Positions 1 through 10,337 of a stretch of 64,000 nt of DNA are shown here, piece by piece. This stretch comes from Isoetes taiwanensis (Eukaryota > Streptophyta > Lycopodiopsida > Isoetales > Isoetaceae), in assembly GCA_021234155.1 (NCBI GenBank), contig JAJEKV010000251.1:372001-436000 (forward strand), given 5' to 3'. The position numbers and the translations under genes are program-made. Each line of letters opens with the position of its first letter. The first letter of the stretch is position 1. The notes beneath the pieces were generated by a model. The model was not told where the DNA came from. It made no database searches and saw only the letters and a program-made list of their open reading frames with translations.

Positions 1-1412
1 AGATCTGTAAGTTTCTACTGCGTTTATCTGAAGTTATTTGAATTTTCTCTGTTCTGACATGCAAGCCCTCTGTAGTTATAAGAGTTATAAGTATTTCTTG
101 AGTTACCAAAGCCTGATTATGTATATGCCTCCCTAGCTCGTAGATATGCTTCTGTTTCCTTATGTGGTTATGTTGTTCTTATAAATTGCTATACTTCAAA
201 CTGTAAAATGAGCTCTTTTGAAGGCTGATATTTAATTTTGGGTGCTTATCCTTGATTTTATCTATCTGCCTGCTTGAATTTGGTGTATATCTGCAAAGTA
301 ATTTTCTTTAAGGACTTGCACTGTATACGATCATATGACGATTTCCTTGCCTTCTCCTGTAAAATGGCTATCAATTATGGTTGTCATAAGAATAGAAGTT
401 TTATAATAGTTCTCATAATTTGATCTATATTATAGGTGCAGGAGCAGGTGCAGGAATCAATAAAAGGCATTTTTGCTTTACAGAGGAGATTCTGAAGGCA
501 AACCCTTCAATCTGCACAATAGGTGCAAGGTCTTTAGATGTGAGGCAAGATTTTGCACTGGTAGAAGTACCAAGGCTAGCAAAGGAAGCAGCCCTAAAAG
601 CAATAGAGCAATGGGGGCAACCAAAGGCAAAGATAACACACGTAGTATTTGCAGCAACAAGTGGTCTGAAGGCACCTGGAGTAGAATTAACGCTAATCAA
701 GCTGTTAGGGTTGTCATTAGAAACTAGCAGGGTTATGCTATATCAACAAGATGGATATTCAGGTGCTGCAGCCCTCAGAATAGCAAAAGACCTAGCAGAA
801 AACAACAAGGGTGCAAGGGTTTTAGTCGCAAGCAGTGAAGTCACAGCTTACACCTTTCATGCCCCTGATGAGGAACATCTCGATGGACTTCTGACCTCTG
901 CTTTGCTCGGCGATGGCGCCGCGGCTCTCATAGTTGGTTCTGATCCCGAAGAAGATGAAAAACCCCTTTTCCAGATCCTACATACACATGAATCTATCTT
1001 GCCAGATAGTGAAGACGCCGTAGAAGCTCACATCAGAGAAGAAGGTCTGTTTTATTATTTCAGTAAGGATCCAAGCAAGGAGATGCCTTCTGTCGTAACC
1101 AAGCATGCAAAGAATTTCTTTGAGGAGATACTGAAGCATGTTGGTCATCCTGATTATAACAAGCTCTTCTGGGCCATTCATCCGTCTGGTATTACAATTC
1201 TAAACAAACTTGAGGAGGAACTTGGGCTTGAGGAGGACAAGCTTAGTGCTGCTAGGGAGGTCCTTGCTAACTATGGTAACCTTTCAAGTGCTGGAGTTCT
1301 TTTTGTTATTGAGCAGCTTTACAGGCATGGGATTAGCTCTGAATATGGTGTTGTCCTTGGCTATGGCCCTGGCCTCACTATTGAGACTTCGCTTTTAAAA
1401 AAGGTTTACTAA
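1..1412 (+). CDS. Type III polyketide synthase-like protein, 3' part; catalytic Cys replaced
   Basis: Seen: positions 1-6 are followed by a perfect donor (GTAAGT, 7-12), and an acceptor TATAG ends at 435. Joining 6 to 436 makes a Cys codon, which is the conserved intron position of chalcone synthase-family genes. Exon 2 runs uninterrupted from 436 to the TAA at 1410-1412. The protein follows the thiolase fold of the family: WGQPKAKITHVVF, LAENNKGARVLV, LLGDGAAALIVGSDP, AIHPSG (catalytic His kept), YGNLSS (catalytic Asn kept) and a GYGPG loop (usually GFGPG). The segment that normally reads QQGCFAGG is QQDGYSGA, so the nucleophilic Cys is Gly. The crossover Met after the TSG motif is also changed (GLKAPG). 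Family knowledge: these enzymes condense malonyl-CoA onto a CoA starter in the cytosol. Inference: it cannot load a starter in the usual way, so it is either a non-catalytic paralogue or a young pseudogene. The long intact frame favours a constrained protein. Exon 1 lies outside the window. Confidence 0.9.
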
Positions 1413-2899
1413 GTCGGTGCTGTTGTGCTAATGGCTCTTCCAAAGCTGGAGTTTTGTTACTAATAAGGGACATGTTCCTGATTGTTGTGACTACATCAGA
1501 TATTACAATACAGATACAAAAAATACACTATACAAATGGCTAGTATTTAGTGTTTAGAATCTATCCCGAACTTGGTGGTGAAATTCGGGTTTAGAATCTA
1601 TCCAGAACTTGGTGGGGAAAATACATTAAGCTAACCCAAAAGATGTTGACCAAGTTTTGGCCATGAGCAAGGCCTATGTTCAGCAACATAAACTAGTAAT
1701 ATACAGAAACAAGCAAGAGGTGGAGAGCTTAAATTCTCCTTTTCCATCACCTCTCCTCCTTAAATCCTACTCAATAGCAACATCATGAACATAATGCACG
1801 GCCTAAAATATGGACATGTCGACTCAATGTGAGTCATAAATAAACATAAAAAACAAGATGAAAAGTAAGGTGTTGCCTCCAAAAAAAGGCGGGGCATGCA
1901 TTGGGGGATCCCGGAGGTGTGATCTTGGAGGACGGGATTCCTCGTAGGTGTGGTCCAATGTGATCCTGGAGGATGGGATCCCCTCTTACTGCACAGTTAC
2001 TGTGCAAAACCGCGGCCCCTTATAAGGAAAATCAGAGATTTTTTTAGGTTGGGTTTTTCTCCCCTCATTCTCCACGGAATCAAATAAGATCACTTCAAGG
2101 ATGGTCGGAATGGGCTGTAGAATCGGATGAGATCACTTCAAGGATGGTCGGAATGGGCTGTAGAAGAGCTACAAGTAGATGCTAAGGAGCAAGAGCGGGG
2201 AGCGCCGCTGCTATCAGGGAACAAAGATTCGGCCAAAAAACGGCCCTAAAACTACGCAGTCACCTTTTAACTGCGGGATCCCGGAGGAGGGGATCCCATT
2301 GTCTGCGGGATCATGGAGGGGAGGATGCCATGTAGGGAATCCCATCCAGGTTAAGATTATCCTGAGCCCCAAAAAAGTGGTTTTGCCCATTTGCAAAGAT
2401 TTAAAGTGCAATGATTTGGAGCAAAAAAGTACCATTCCCACCTTTGGGTTTAAATTTATCTACACATATATAAGTTAGCTTCCTATTTCTATTTTCTGTT
2501 TTTGTCGTGCAGATTTTTTCTGCGCCGCAATCTAGTTCTCTATTTACATAACACGTGTTATTCAAACTATCTCCCTCGTCAATTATTTGTAACGCCGTTT
2601 GCTGCTATGGCGCTTCTTTCGCTCCGCCTCTTGCCTATATGGTGGGTGCTTCTTCAAGGGCTTTTTAGGCTCTGCGCACTTCCTCAAAGGCTCCAACGTC
2701 TCGCTTCTTTGGCACTTCAGTAGCGGGTAAAGGCCTCAACTCAAAAAACGTCTGTAGCAAGATTGGAGCGGATCATTTTTCTGGCTCTGTGGCTAATCAA
2801 GTGCTTAGCTATGATTCTTTTCTTGATTTATTTGTCTCTAGAGACCATAGTAGACATGCTCAACTCCAAGCATACTTATCAAGGATTTCTTGAGGCGAT
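1413..2899. other. Gene-poor flank with short repeats
   Basis: No gene was recognised. At about 1554-1625 a unit of roughly 37 bp beginning GTTTAGAATCTATCC occurs twice. From about 1900 to 2330 a GGGATCCCGGAGG-type motif recurs several times in both orientations. An open frame at 2502-2723 begins near a possible ATG (2607) but matches nothing I know; it may be upstream remains of the protease pseudogene that follows. Confidence 0.5.
2088..2165. repeat. 43-bp tandem duplication
   Basis: The 35-base stretch that begins GATCACTTCAAGGATGG at 2088 is repeated identically at 2131, a 43-bp period with an 8-bp spacer. It is a simple local duplication with no gene on it. Confidence 0.85.
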
Positions 2900-4195
2900 C
2901 CACATATCAAAACATTGAATTACACGGGTATAAAAAAATGTATTCCTCAAAGGGGAGCTTCAATCTCGTTTCTTTGCTTTCCGAGAAGTCCGGAGCTCAT
3001 TGAGAAAACAAATAGTAGGAATCTTCCTTACATGCTTTGCGATGCTGCATGCGTTCAAACCGCTTTGACTTTTTCTTTCGGTGCAATGTGGGTTGTTCAA
3101 GAATGAAGAAGACCCTAATACAAAATGTAAAGTTGTAAACATTACTATGTTATGCATATGATGGCGAGTTTTCGATATGACATGGGAGGAGTTAGGAAAA
3201 CCCATCTATTTGAGTCTCAAGATTGTTCGGCTACAAAAGGAAATCATGTAATCTTGTCTAATGTTGCGGCACCAATTGGGGTTAGACACATTCACTAATT
3301 ATTTTTGCCCTTCCTTGCCTCTAACATGAGAGGTTATTGTTCACCATAATCTAGAAAGATTGGGTGACGATAAGATAGTAAGCCCTGTAAAGGACCAAGG
3401 TGATTGTGGCTCTTGTTGGACATTCGGTACATAAACACTATAAACAACAATAAGGTTTTCATCACGAAACATATGAGTGACATGCGAAAGACAACAGAGC
3501 TTTGGAATGAGCTCATACACAAGCAAGCTGGAGAATATGTTCTTTTTATCAAACAATTGGTAGACTGTCTTTGGTGACTTTAACAATTTTGGATGTGATG
3601 GAGGTTTGCCATCTCAAGCATTTGAGTATATAAAATACAATGGTGGATTGGACACGGAGGAGGCATATCCATATACTGAGCTGGATGGGCACCCGCAAAT
3701 TTTCTCGTAATTCTATTGGTGCAAGTGTATGATGTTGTCAACATTTCAGCGGTAAGCGTGTTCATTTTATTCTATAATACCATCAAATGAATAAATGACA
3801 TGCAATATTGGGAACTCGAAGAAGAGCTTATAGATGCGAATGGGTTTGAAGAGACCGATGATGTAGCATATGAGGCTACGAGGCGATTTTATGTTATACG
3901 ATGGCGGTGTGTATACTAGTTAGAGTGTAGATCGTCTTTCTTTGTAAGTTTGATTCATTTCTCCAAGCTTTTTAAACCGAGGTTTGGATATAAGTGTGTA
4001 AATTTGATTTCTCTTCCTTTTTATATTGAGAATGTGAACCATCTTTGTGTTAGGCTGTGGGATACTTGAGCAGTCAGGATACAACAGAAAGCGAGGACCG
4101 GCTTGCCATCTTGGATTATAAAGAATTCATGGGGGCGAATCATGGGGACTCAAGGGCTACTTTCACATGGATCTCGGGAAGAATATGTGTGGTAA
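2900..4195 (+). pseudogene. Aleurain-type papain-family cysteine protease, decayed
   Basis: Seen: family-specific segments occur in order but in different frames, with intron-like gaps. About 2930-3040 has a propeptide-like stretch (ELQSRFFAFRE, then IEKTNSRNLPYML in another frame). About 3172-3235 has DMTWEE followed by SQDCSATKGNH. About 3358-3425 has VKDQGDCGSCWTF, with the catalytic Cys still present. About 3577-3680 has [20 protein letters not shown] and [10 protein letters not shown]. About 3880-3925 has DFMLYDGGVYTS. About 4090-4190 has pieces matching the IIKNSWG segment and the GKNMCG tail. Family knowledge: aleurain-like enzymes are vacuolar C1A proteases with Cys-His-Asn catalysis. 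Stops and several frame changes lie between and within these blocks, and the active-site His segment is poorly preserved. The spaced blocks suggest decay of an intron-containing copy, not a processed copy. Confidence 0.8.
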
Positions 4196-4619
4196 TGTCT
4201 TTGTCTTCAAAACCCAATGCATTATGCAAAAGCAAAAAAGCAACAACAAATGCTTATAGGTGCATCTTTATACGGGCTTTAATGTGATAACACATACAAT
4301 ACTAGAAGCTACTGTGGCTAAAAACATTGCAAACGTTTTGTAGAAAATTCGATAGATTGTCTTTAGGTCCTTTAAAACCAACCAGTTCAGTAGCTCAAGA
4401 GCGAAGTAAAACAACGTTACTTTTTTTTCGTCTCAAACGGCAGTCAATACCAAAATTACACGAAGATGACTAGCGAAAATGACAAATAAAACATAACACA
4501 AGCTTAGAAACCTTAGAGGAAACAAATGTAAAATTGTAAACATCAAATATGCAAATGTCATTAGAAAATCCTTCTCAAATTTGAATGTAGGTATTGCAAC
4601 TTGTGCATCCTATCCTATG

Positions 4620-4955
4620 GTGGCAAAAGACATCGTTTAACACATCCCTCACACATATGTAAATAACAATATTTGATTATTTGTAAATATGTGTAAGCAT
4701 AAATCAAAAGACATTGTTTAACACGTATCGCACACGTGTAAATTACAATATTTAATCATTTGTAAATAATGTGTAAGCATAAAGCGCATCCTATCCTATA
4801 GTCGGAGAAGACATGGTTTAACACATACCTCACAAGATATGTAAATTACATGTTTAATATTTGTAAGTGTATAAGGCTAGAAGACATGGTTTAACACATA
4901 CCTCACAAGATATGTAAATTACATGTTTATTAATATTTGTAAGTGTATAAGGGGC
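4620..4955. repeat. Four-copy tandem repeat, about 70-100 bp per unit
   Basis: Four imperfect copies of a unit containing GACAT(C/T/G)GTTTAACACAT, then a CTCACA stretch, GTAAATTACA and a TTTGTAAGTGTATAAG tail. They begin near 4629, 4709, 4810 and 4883. The last two copies are nearly identical, so they are the youngest. No coding potential is seen. Confidence 0.75.
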
Positions 4956-6735
4956 TTTCCCATGGGGAGGGACGGACTGGATGAGGTCGGGCCCAGTCCA
5001 AAAGTCGTCGGGCCACTCAGGTTCTTAGCCCATGGGAACATCGGAATAACAGACTAGACCTTCAGGAAACCTGGAGATTTTCTGCCCATAGGAAAGCACT
5101 CTAAGAATTATGTGTTAGTTATCTTGAGACCTAATTACTATAAGAGATTATTGCGGTGGGAGACAATCATTGTCGCGCGGAATCTATCGTGGCAGTCAAG
5201 CACTTCGTGACCGACTTATTGGTTTGAATTGTTAATAGACCCACTTTTTGGCTTGAATTTGAAATGGTTCAAACAAACGTATTCAAATCCTTAAATTTGA
5301 GAGCGAAAACATTTGAAGAGACGAGTTGGGGAAGAGAAACGTTCGCGGCGGCCCGCGATAAGTTTCTTGTACTCCAAATATAGTTACAACATCCATTAAT
5401 GATTCTAACCATTTTTAATATCTCAACACTCGTGCGTTTTGCTTATAGCAAAATTCTGCTAGTCTCCGGCTCTTTAGGCTTTTTAACACCAAGAATAGGG
5501 GAATATGCCCAATTTATAAAATGGAAATACACAGATCATGTCGCGAGTTCTTCACGAAAATACGATCGGGCAACCCTAAGTTTGGAAAACATGCCCAAAT
5601 CACGCCGGATTTCATCCCGAGACCTTGCAAATACACTATTCTTGGATTTCGCTGCATAAGGAACCTAACAAGCCTAAATCTAAGCCCTCAGATGCTGGAA
5701 CCATTAAAATTCTAAAAATGTATACAGGGGATTGATTGTAGAATAGTTTCGAAGGCCCAAATGCGTTTGAGGAACACTATCGACATGCTGAACATGATCT
5801 AGAGTGATATCAGGACCTTTTATGCTTTCCTCAGCTCGGATTAGATTCTCAGAGCTGAAAATTCTTTCTTATATTATTTTCCTAAAGACTTTGGTTGTGT
5901 TTGTGTCCTGAATGATCTAAACACAACTGTATTGTGACTATTTGACTTTGATCTCAATAAAAATCTTTGCCAAGGTTGCTATAAAATGATCTGCTACTAT
6001 TTTCAAGCTTCTCCCAACTCAAATATTTCTACAGCAAAAGTTCTTGCATTTAAGATCCAAATTTGATAGGTTGCCATCATTCATAGCAACAATTGGCACT
6101 AGTGTGCCTTGAAATTCCGCAAAAAAACCAATGCAATCTCCAGTCTCTAAATTCTCCATTCGGTCTGTCATTAGAAATAGACTGCTTTTGATAAAACAAT
6201 GAAAAAAAATTAGTTCTGGAAATTCCAAGTATACTTTGACCACTTGCCTTTTATTACAATAACATTCAGTACCTTTTTGCTTTTGGAAGCTTCAAACAAT
6301 TTGATTGCATACTCGGGCTTTCCATTTCTAATCACTTTTTTGCTCATTGATTGCTATTGACCAAAAATTGACTTAAGTTTGGACCCGAATATCTCCTAGA
6401 CCTGAGCTCCGACTTGAAAAAGTATTTTTTCTTGATTCTTAACAATTCTTCTCTGCCAATTTCAAAGAAACATGGTCAAAATCAATAAATCCTTGCAAGC
6501 CATATCGATTCAAACGCTGCTACCATTTTGCAGAAATAGGAAAGGTATGAACAACTCACTCTTTTGGTTATTTCATTGAGAATTCCTTCTATAGAGTGAT
6601 CACCTTAAGTGATCTGGAGGTTCTTACCCCAACTTGAGCATAGTATCAAGTTGGCTTCTTGTGTTTGACTCTTAAGCCAGGTTGAGAGTTAACATCTTAG
6701 AGGTTCCACTGAGATCCTCCTGAAACTCAGGACTC
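4956..6735. other. No gene recognised
   Basis: AT-rich sequence with only short open frames. I see no domain, RNA gene or repeat of note. The stretch at 6600-6735 immediately precedes the gag remnant and may be its leader. Confidence 0.4.
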
Positions 6736-7006
6736 ATGGCTCCTAAACAGAAATTTCCAGCAGAACAAGAACCCCAAGAAGATGTTGAAGCATTAGATCA
6801 TTGCAGAGCAAGTACTTTAGCTCCTACTTTCTCTACAGATTTGAGCATGCCATACCAATTTTAGTTAAATGTGCCAGTCCCTTTGCCTACCTTTGATTCT
6901 AGTATGAATGCTAATAACTTATTGAGAGTATTTGAAGAGTATTACAAGGATTATGGTTTCAAGAAGGGGTGCAAGCTTTCAAAATTTGAAAAGTCTTTCA
7001 AAGAGG

Positions 7007-7070
<64 letters not shown>

Positions 7071-7850
7071 GAGGCTAGAGCATGGCTAACTTATGAGAAG
7101 CTTATGGGAACCACCTTATGGGTTATCAAGAAGTTTTTAGACAAAATTGGTAAGATAGCTGCACCTCAAGACCTTGCTAATGAGTTGCAAAACTTTTCTA
7201 TTCATGCAGGAAAAAGTGTGAACCAGTATAAGGAACGATTTAGCACCTACATGAGCAAATGCCAAAAGAGCTAAGTACCAATCCCAGTTTATTCCTTTAT
7301 CAAAGGTATGGCCTCTAGACCTAAAATTGAAAGAAAGCTGCTTAAGCTCCAAGCTGCTGAGGGCATTGACTCTATTTACAAAGTCTTTACTAAGACCACT
7401 GAGCTCACCAAAATGCTTTCTATCCTACCAGATAAGCATGTAGCCTTTCATGATAATCCTTTCTACCCTGATGCCACTGGTGCTAGCTATGAACATCATC
7501 ATCCTCCTATTCCTATTTGTGCTATCCACAAGGATAAGAGGAGATCCAAGGAAGAGAAAACTGATTTCCAAGTTTAAGAGGTCAAGGCAAATTTGTCTAA
7601 TGTCACTGAAGTCTTGGCAGAGGTAATCAAACAACTTGTTGAACTCAAAGCTTCTAAAGTAGGTAAAGTCTATCTGGATTGCATTCATTGTAATAGGAGT
7701 ACACATCCATCTGATATTTGCTTCTATAGGGTGTATCTTAGATGTAATAGGAAAGGTCATTTTGGTAGGGAGTGCCCTTATTGTTCTTTTTGTAAAGAAA
7801 TTGGTCATACTGAAGTCAGATGTGTAGTTAAGGAATATATACTTTACTAA
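6736..7850 (+). pseudogene. LTR-retrotransposon gag remnant with zinc knuckles
   Basis: Seen: from the ATG at 6736 one frame reads a gag-like polypeptide, with an early TAG near 6862, a block of stops inside the GATA microsatellite (7008-7070) and a stop near 7274. The middle part (7070-7560) has the helical gag look: ARAWLTYEKLMG, ELQNFSIHAGKSVNQYKERF and KFLDKIGKIA. The C-terminal part (7590-7850) has three clustered Cys/His knuckle-like motifs: CIHCNRSTHPSDIC, LRCNRKGHFGREC (CX2CX4HX4C if YLRC is read as degenerate) and CSFCKEIGHTEVRC. Family knowledge: this layout is typical of plant LTR-retrotransposon gag, which packages element RNA. No matching polymerase follows directly; sequence further on is open but unrecognised. 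The element is dead. Confidence 0.75.
7008..7070. repeat. (GATA)n microsatellite inside the gag remnant
   Basis: About fifteen uninterrupted GATA units. In the gag frame they encode repeated stops, so expansion here is enough to break the reading frame. Confidence 0.97.
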
Positions 7851-9427
7851 ACAAGAGAAGGAGAAGAAGTCAAAATCAAGAACCTCTGTAAGATTTGCTG
7901 AATCAAGTACTTCTATAAGCTATAGAAATTATGGTAGTACAAACCAAAAGTACGAATGAAGCTAAAAAGCAAGAATCAAGTGGTAATGTGGCAAATGCTT
8001 TCAAGATACCTTCACCATCAACAACCCCTGTTGTAGAAGCTTCTCCTCAGGTAATAGCACCACCCTTGTTGGGTGGTCGATCCTCATTGAACATCATGCC
8101 TTATCACATTATGAAGAAGTGCGCCGTAAAAAGTCCTTTTATAATGCTAAGATTGCACCTGTTGGGATAGTAATTAAGGCTCCTGTTAACACAGAGGGCG
8201 TAATTGTTGTTGCTACTTTTATAGTTGTTGCTTTTGAAGATGTAGGAAAAGAAGCTGACATTGATGACCTTTTGCTAGGTAGGAGATAGATGGCCACTTA
8301 ATGCCAGTTTGGTCTCAAGACAAATATACCATCTCAAATCGCTCTCAAGTAGCTACCATCTACAACAAGGATGGCTCTTATGGTTCCAATGAAGAGCTAA
8401 ATGACGTAAATGAGATGTTGAGTGAAGAACCTTTGGGATCCTACAAGTTAGCAGCAAAACCAAGGATATGTTATATGATACCTCTGGTCATGGAATGTGT
8501 ATCTTTCACCAAACAAGGACAAAACCATCATTCAATTAAATTGGGATTATGTCTATTCCAAAATCGCGCCGTATAAGCCTTTCATTGACCATGATATTGA
8601 ATTAACCACACTTTTGCACTGTGTTCATTTTCGGGCTAGGAAGATGCATTTTATGTTGAAATGCAAAGGCATTCAAATATTCGATGCAAATGACCCATAT
8701 TATGACAGAATGTTGGCAATAGAAAAAGTAGGAAATTGCTTATTAATTCGTACATTCACGGACGACAATGAAATCTAAACATTGAAATTGTCGTGCTTTT
8801 ACGAATAAATAACGACAAACAAGTTGCTACAAAAAAGCGAGATTTTTAAATTGGTTCAAATCGTGCGTGGCGCGATTTGAACAAATCATAAACGCATTAT
8901 AATAGAACATAAACTTAAAAACTAATCCGATTCATCGCCGACAAAGGCCGGCAGGCGGTCACGAGATCTGTCGATCATGAATAAACCATGCTCGGATTCC
9001 ATATAAGATGGATTACAACATCAAAGGGATCGAGGATAGAAGCGGGACGGGATTCATAGCAATGACATCAAGCCAGTCCTGAAGTTCTATTTCTAGCTTC
9101 GCGGCTTTTCCGAGAGGTCGCATGGTTCATCTTGGGTAATAGAATGTGCCATAATAACAAGCGGCGGAGACCGGGGCCGATGATTTGCCAATTTCATGCA
9201 TACTTATTTATACACACCTAAATTATTGCCGGTATATACATACAAATTATTGCAAGTATAGCAAACCATACACATAATATAAAAACAAACATTACGCATA
9301 GAACCAATAATCTTTGATATAAGAACACAATATATATTCAAAAACTTTCGTGTAAAGTATATTTCATATTCAAAACTTTTTGGAAAGTGTATTTCCTGTA
9401 TACATATATATCAAAAAAGTTCCCTTT
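7851..9427. other. Retroelement-like spacer with unassigned open frames
   Basis: Directly downstream of the gag remnant. Open stretches at 7931-8170, 8301-8576 and 8497-8778 show no domain I recognise; their position suggests decayed protease or spacer sequence of the same element. From about 8780 to 9427 I see no gene. AT-rich sequence near 9190-9400 lies just past the 3' end of the minus-strand HAD gene. Confidence 0.35.
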
Positions 9428-9958
9428 CTAGAACGATTTTCTCAAGGTCCCTGTCAATTTCCCCTGTCCGATCAAGTTGCGGGTATAGTGTTTGTATCTC
9501 TTCGACTGTGACTGATTGAAGCAACACTTTAGAGCGTCATCATCCACCATGATCATGCCTTCCTTATCCTCAACACCTAGGGCATCCATCATGTTGCGCA
9601 AGCATTTCACAAGTATCTTTTTACCTGTCGGTTCTTTAGGGTTTGTGAATGAAGCACATTTGCTTTGATCCCAGATGGACGCCCAATCTCTATTTAGCTC
9701 AGGCACTACGTTCAAAACATCCTGTATATTTCTATGCTCCATAGATGACCAAATTGCATAACGAAACAGACTGAAGGCCTGGTCCAACATCTCCTTCAGA
9801 TAAGGGCGCGGGTAAACATATTTGGTACGTGTCTCAAATGGTTGTTGCGCATACCATGACTTTTCAAACGTTGCTTTAGGTAACGTTCTACATAGCACAC
9901 CATTCAAATCAAAGACCAGTACTTTTAAGGAAGCCAAATCATTTTGTAAGGAGAACAA
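9428..9958 (-). CDS. FCP1/NIF-type HAD-superfamily phosphatase-like protein
   Basis: Seen: a single uninterrupted frame of 176 codons. Near residue 17 it has FDLNGVLC, the HAD motif I position; the second Asp of the usual DxDx(T/V) is Asn. It continues with YPRPYLKEMLDQAFSLFRYAIWSS (motif II-like Ser near the end), IWDQSKC and a terminal MIMVDDD acidic pair corresponding to motif IV. Family knowledge: FCP1/SCP domains dephosphorylate Ser in RNA polymerase II tails and other proteins using the first Asp as nucleophile and the second as acid/base. A plant subgroup with DLNG in place of DLDE is known to me as 'FCP1 homology domain' proteins. Inference: activity is probably reduced or lost. No intron is seen, and an AACCTTA low-complexity block lies just upstream of the start, so this could be a retroposed or single-exon family member. 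Confidence 0.8.
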   Translation of the reverse strand: MFSLQNDLASLKVLVFDLNGVLCRTLPKATFEKSWYAQQPFETRTKYVYPRPYLKEMLDQAFSLFRYAIWSSMEHRNIQDVLNVVPELNRDWASIWDQSKCASFTNPKEPTGKKILVKCLRNMMDALGVEDKEGMIMVDDDALKCCFNQSQSKRYKHYTRNLIGQGKLTGTLRKSF

Positions 9959-10267
9959 TAACGTATGAGAACTTCTAAGGTTAGAAGTTTAAGTTTAAGT
10001 TTAAGGTTATTTAAGGTTAGAAGTTTTAACCTTAGAACTTCTAAAACTTAACTTTTAACCTTAATACTTTTAACCTAAACTTTTAACCTTAACCTTAGTA
10101 CTTCTAACCTTAACTTTTAACCTATAATAACCTACCTTAAAACTTCTAACCTATAATAACCTATAATTAACTTCTAACCTAAAGATTGCTAACCTATAAT
10201 AGCCTCAAAAGTTTTTTCTAAGGTTACAACATTTAAGGTTATCATAGGTTAATATATTATAGGTTAA
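9959..10267. repeat. AACCTTA/TAAGGTT low-complexity block
   Basis: About 300 bp built almost wholly from variants of AACCTTA, AACTTTTAACC, AACTTCTAACC and CCTATAATAACC. It begins with the opposite strand form (AAGGTTAGAAGTTTAAG) and switches orientation near 10020 and again near 10220, so the block has inverted-repeat character. It resembles a telomere-like repeat but is not the plant CCCTAAA unit. Confidence 0.8.
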
Positions 10268-10337
10268 CTCATGCTAGGGAGATGTTATTTGGATATGCTA
10301 ACTTACTATATGTTTTTATGCATTTTAGGTCAATGGC

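Noticed and set aside
9959-10267. Interstitial plant telomere repeat
   Set aside because: The unit is not CCCTAAA and has irregular spacers; listed as telomere-like low complexity only.
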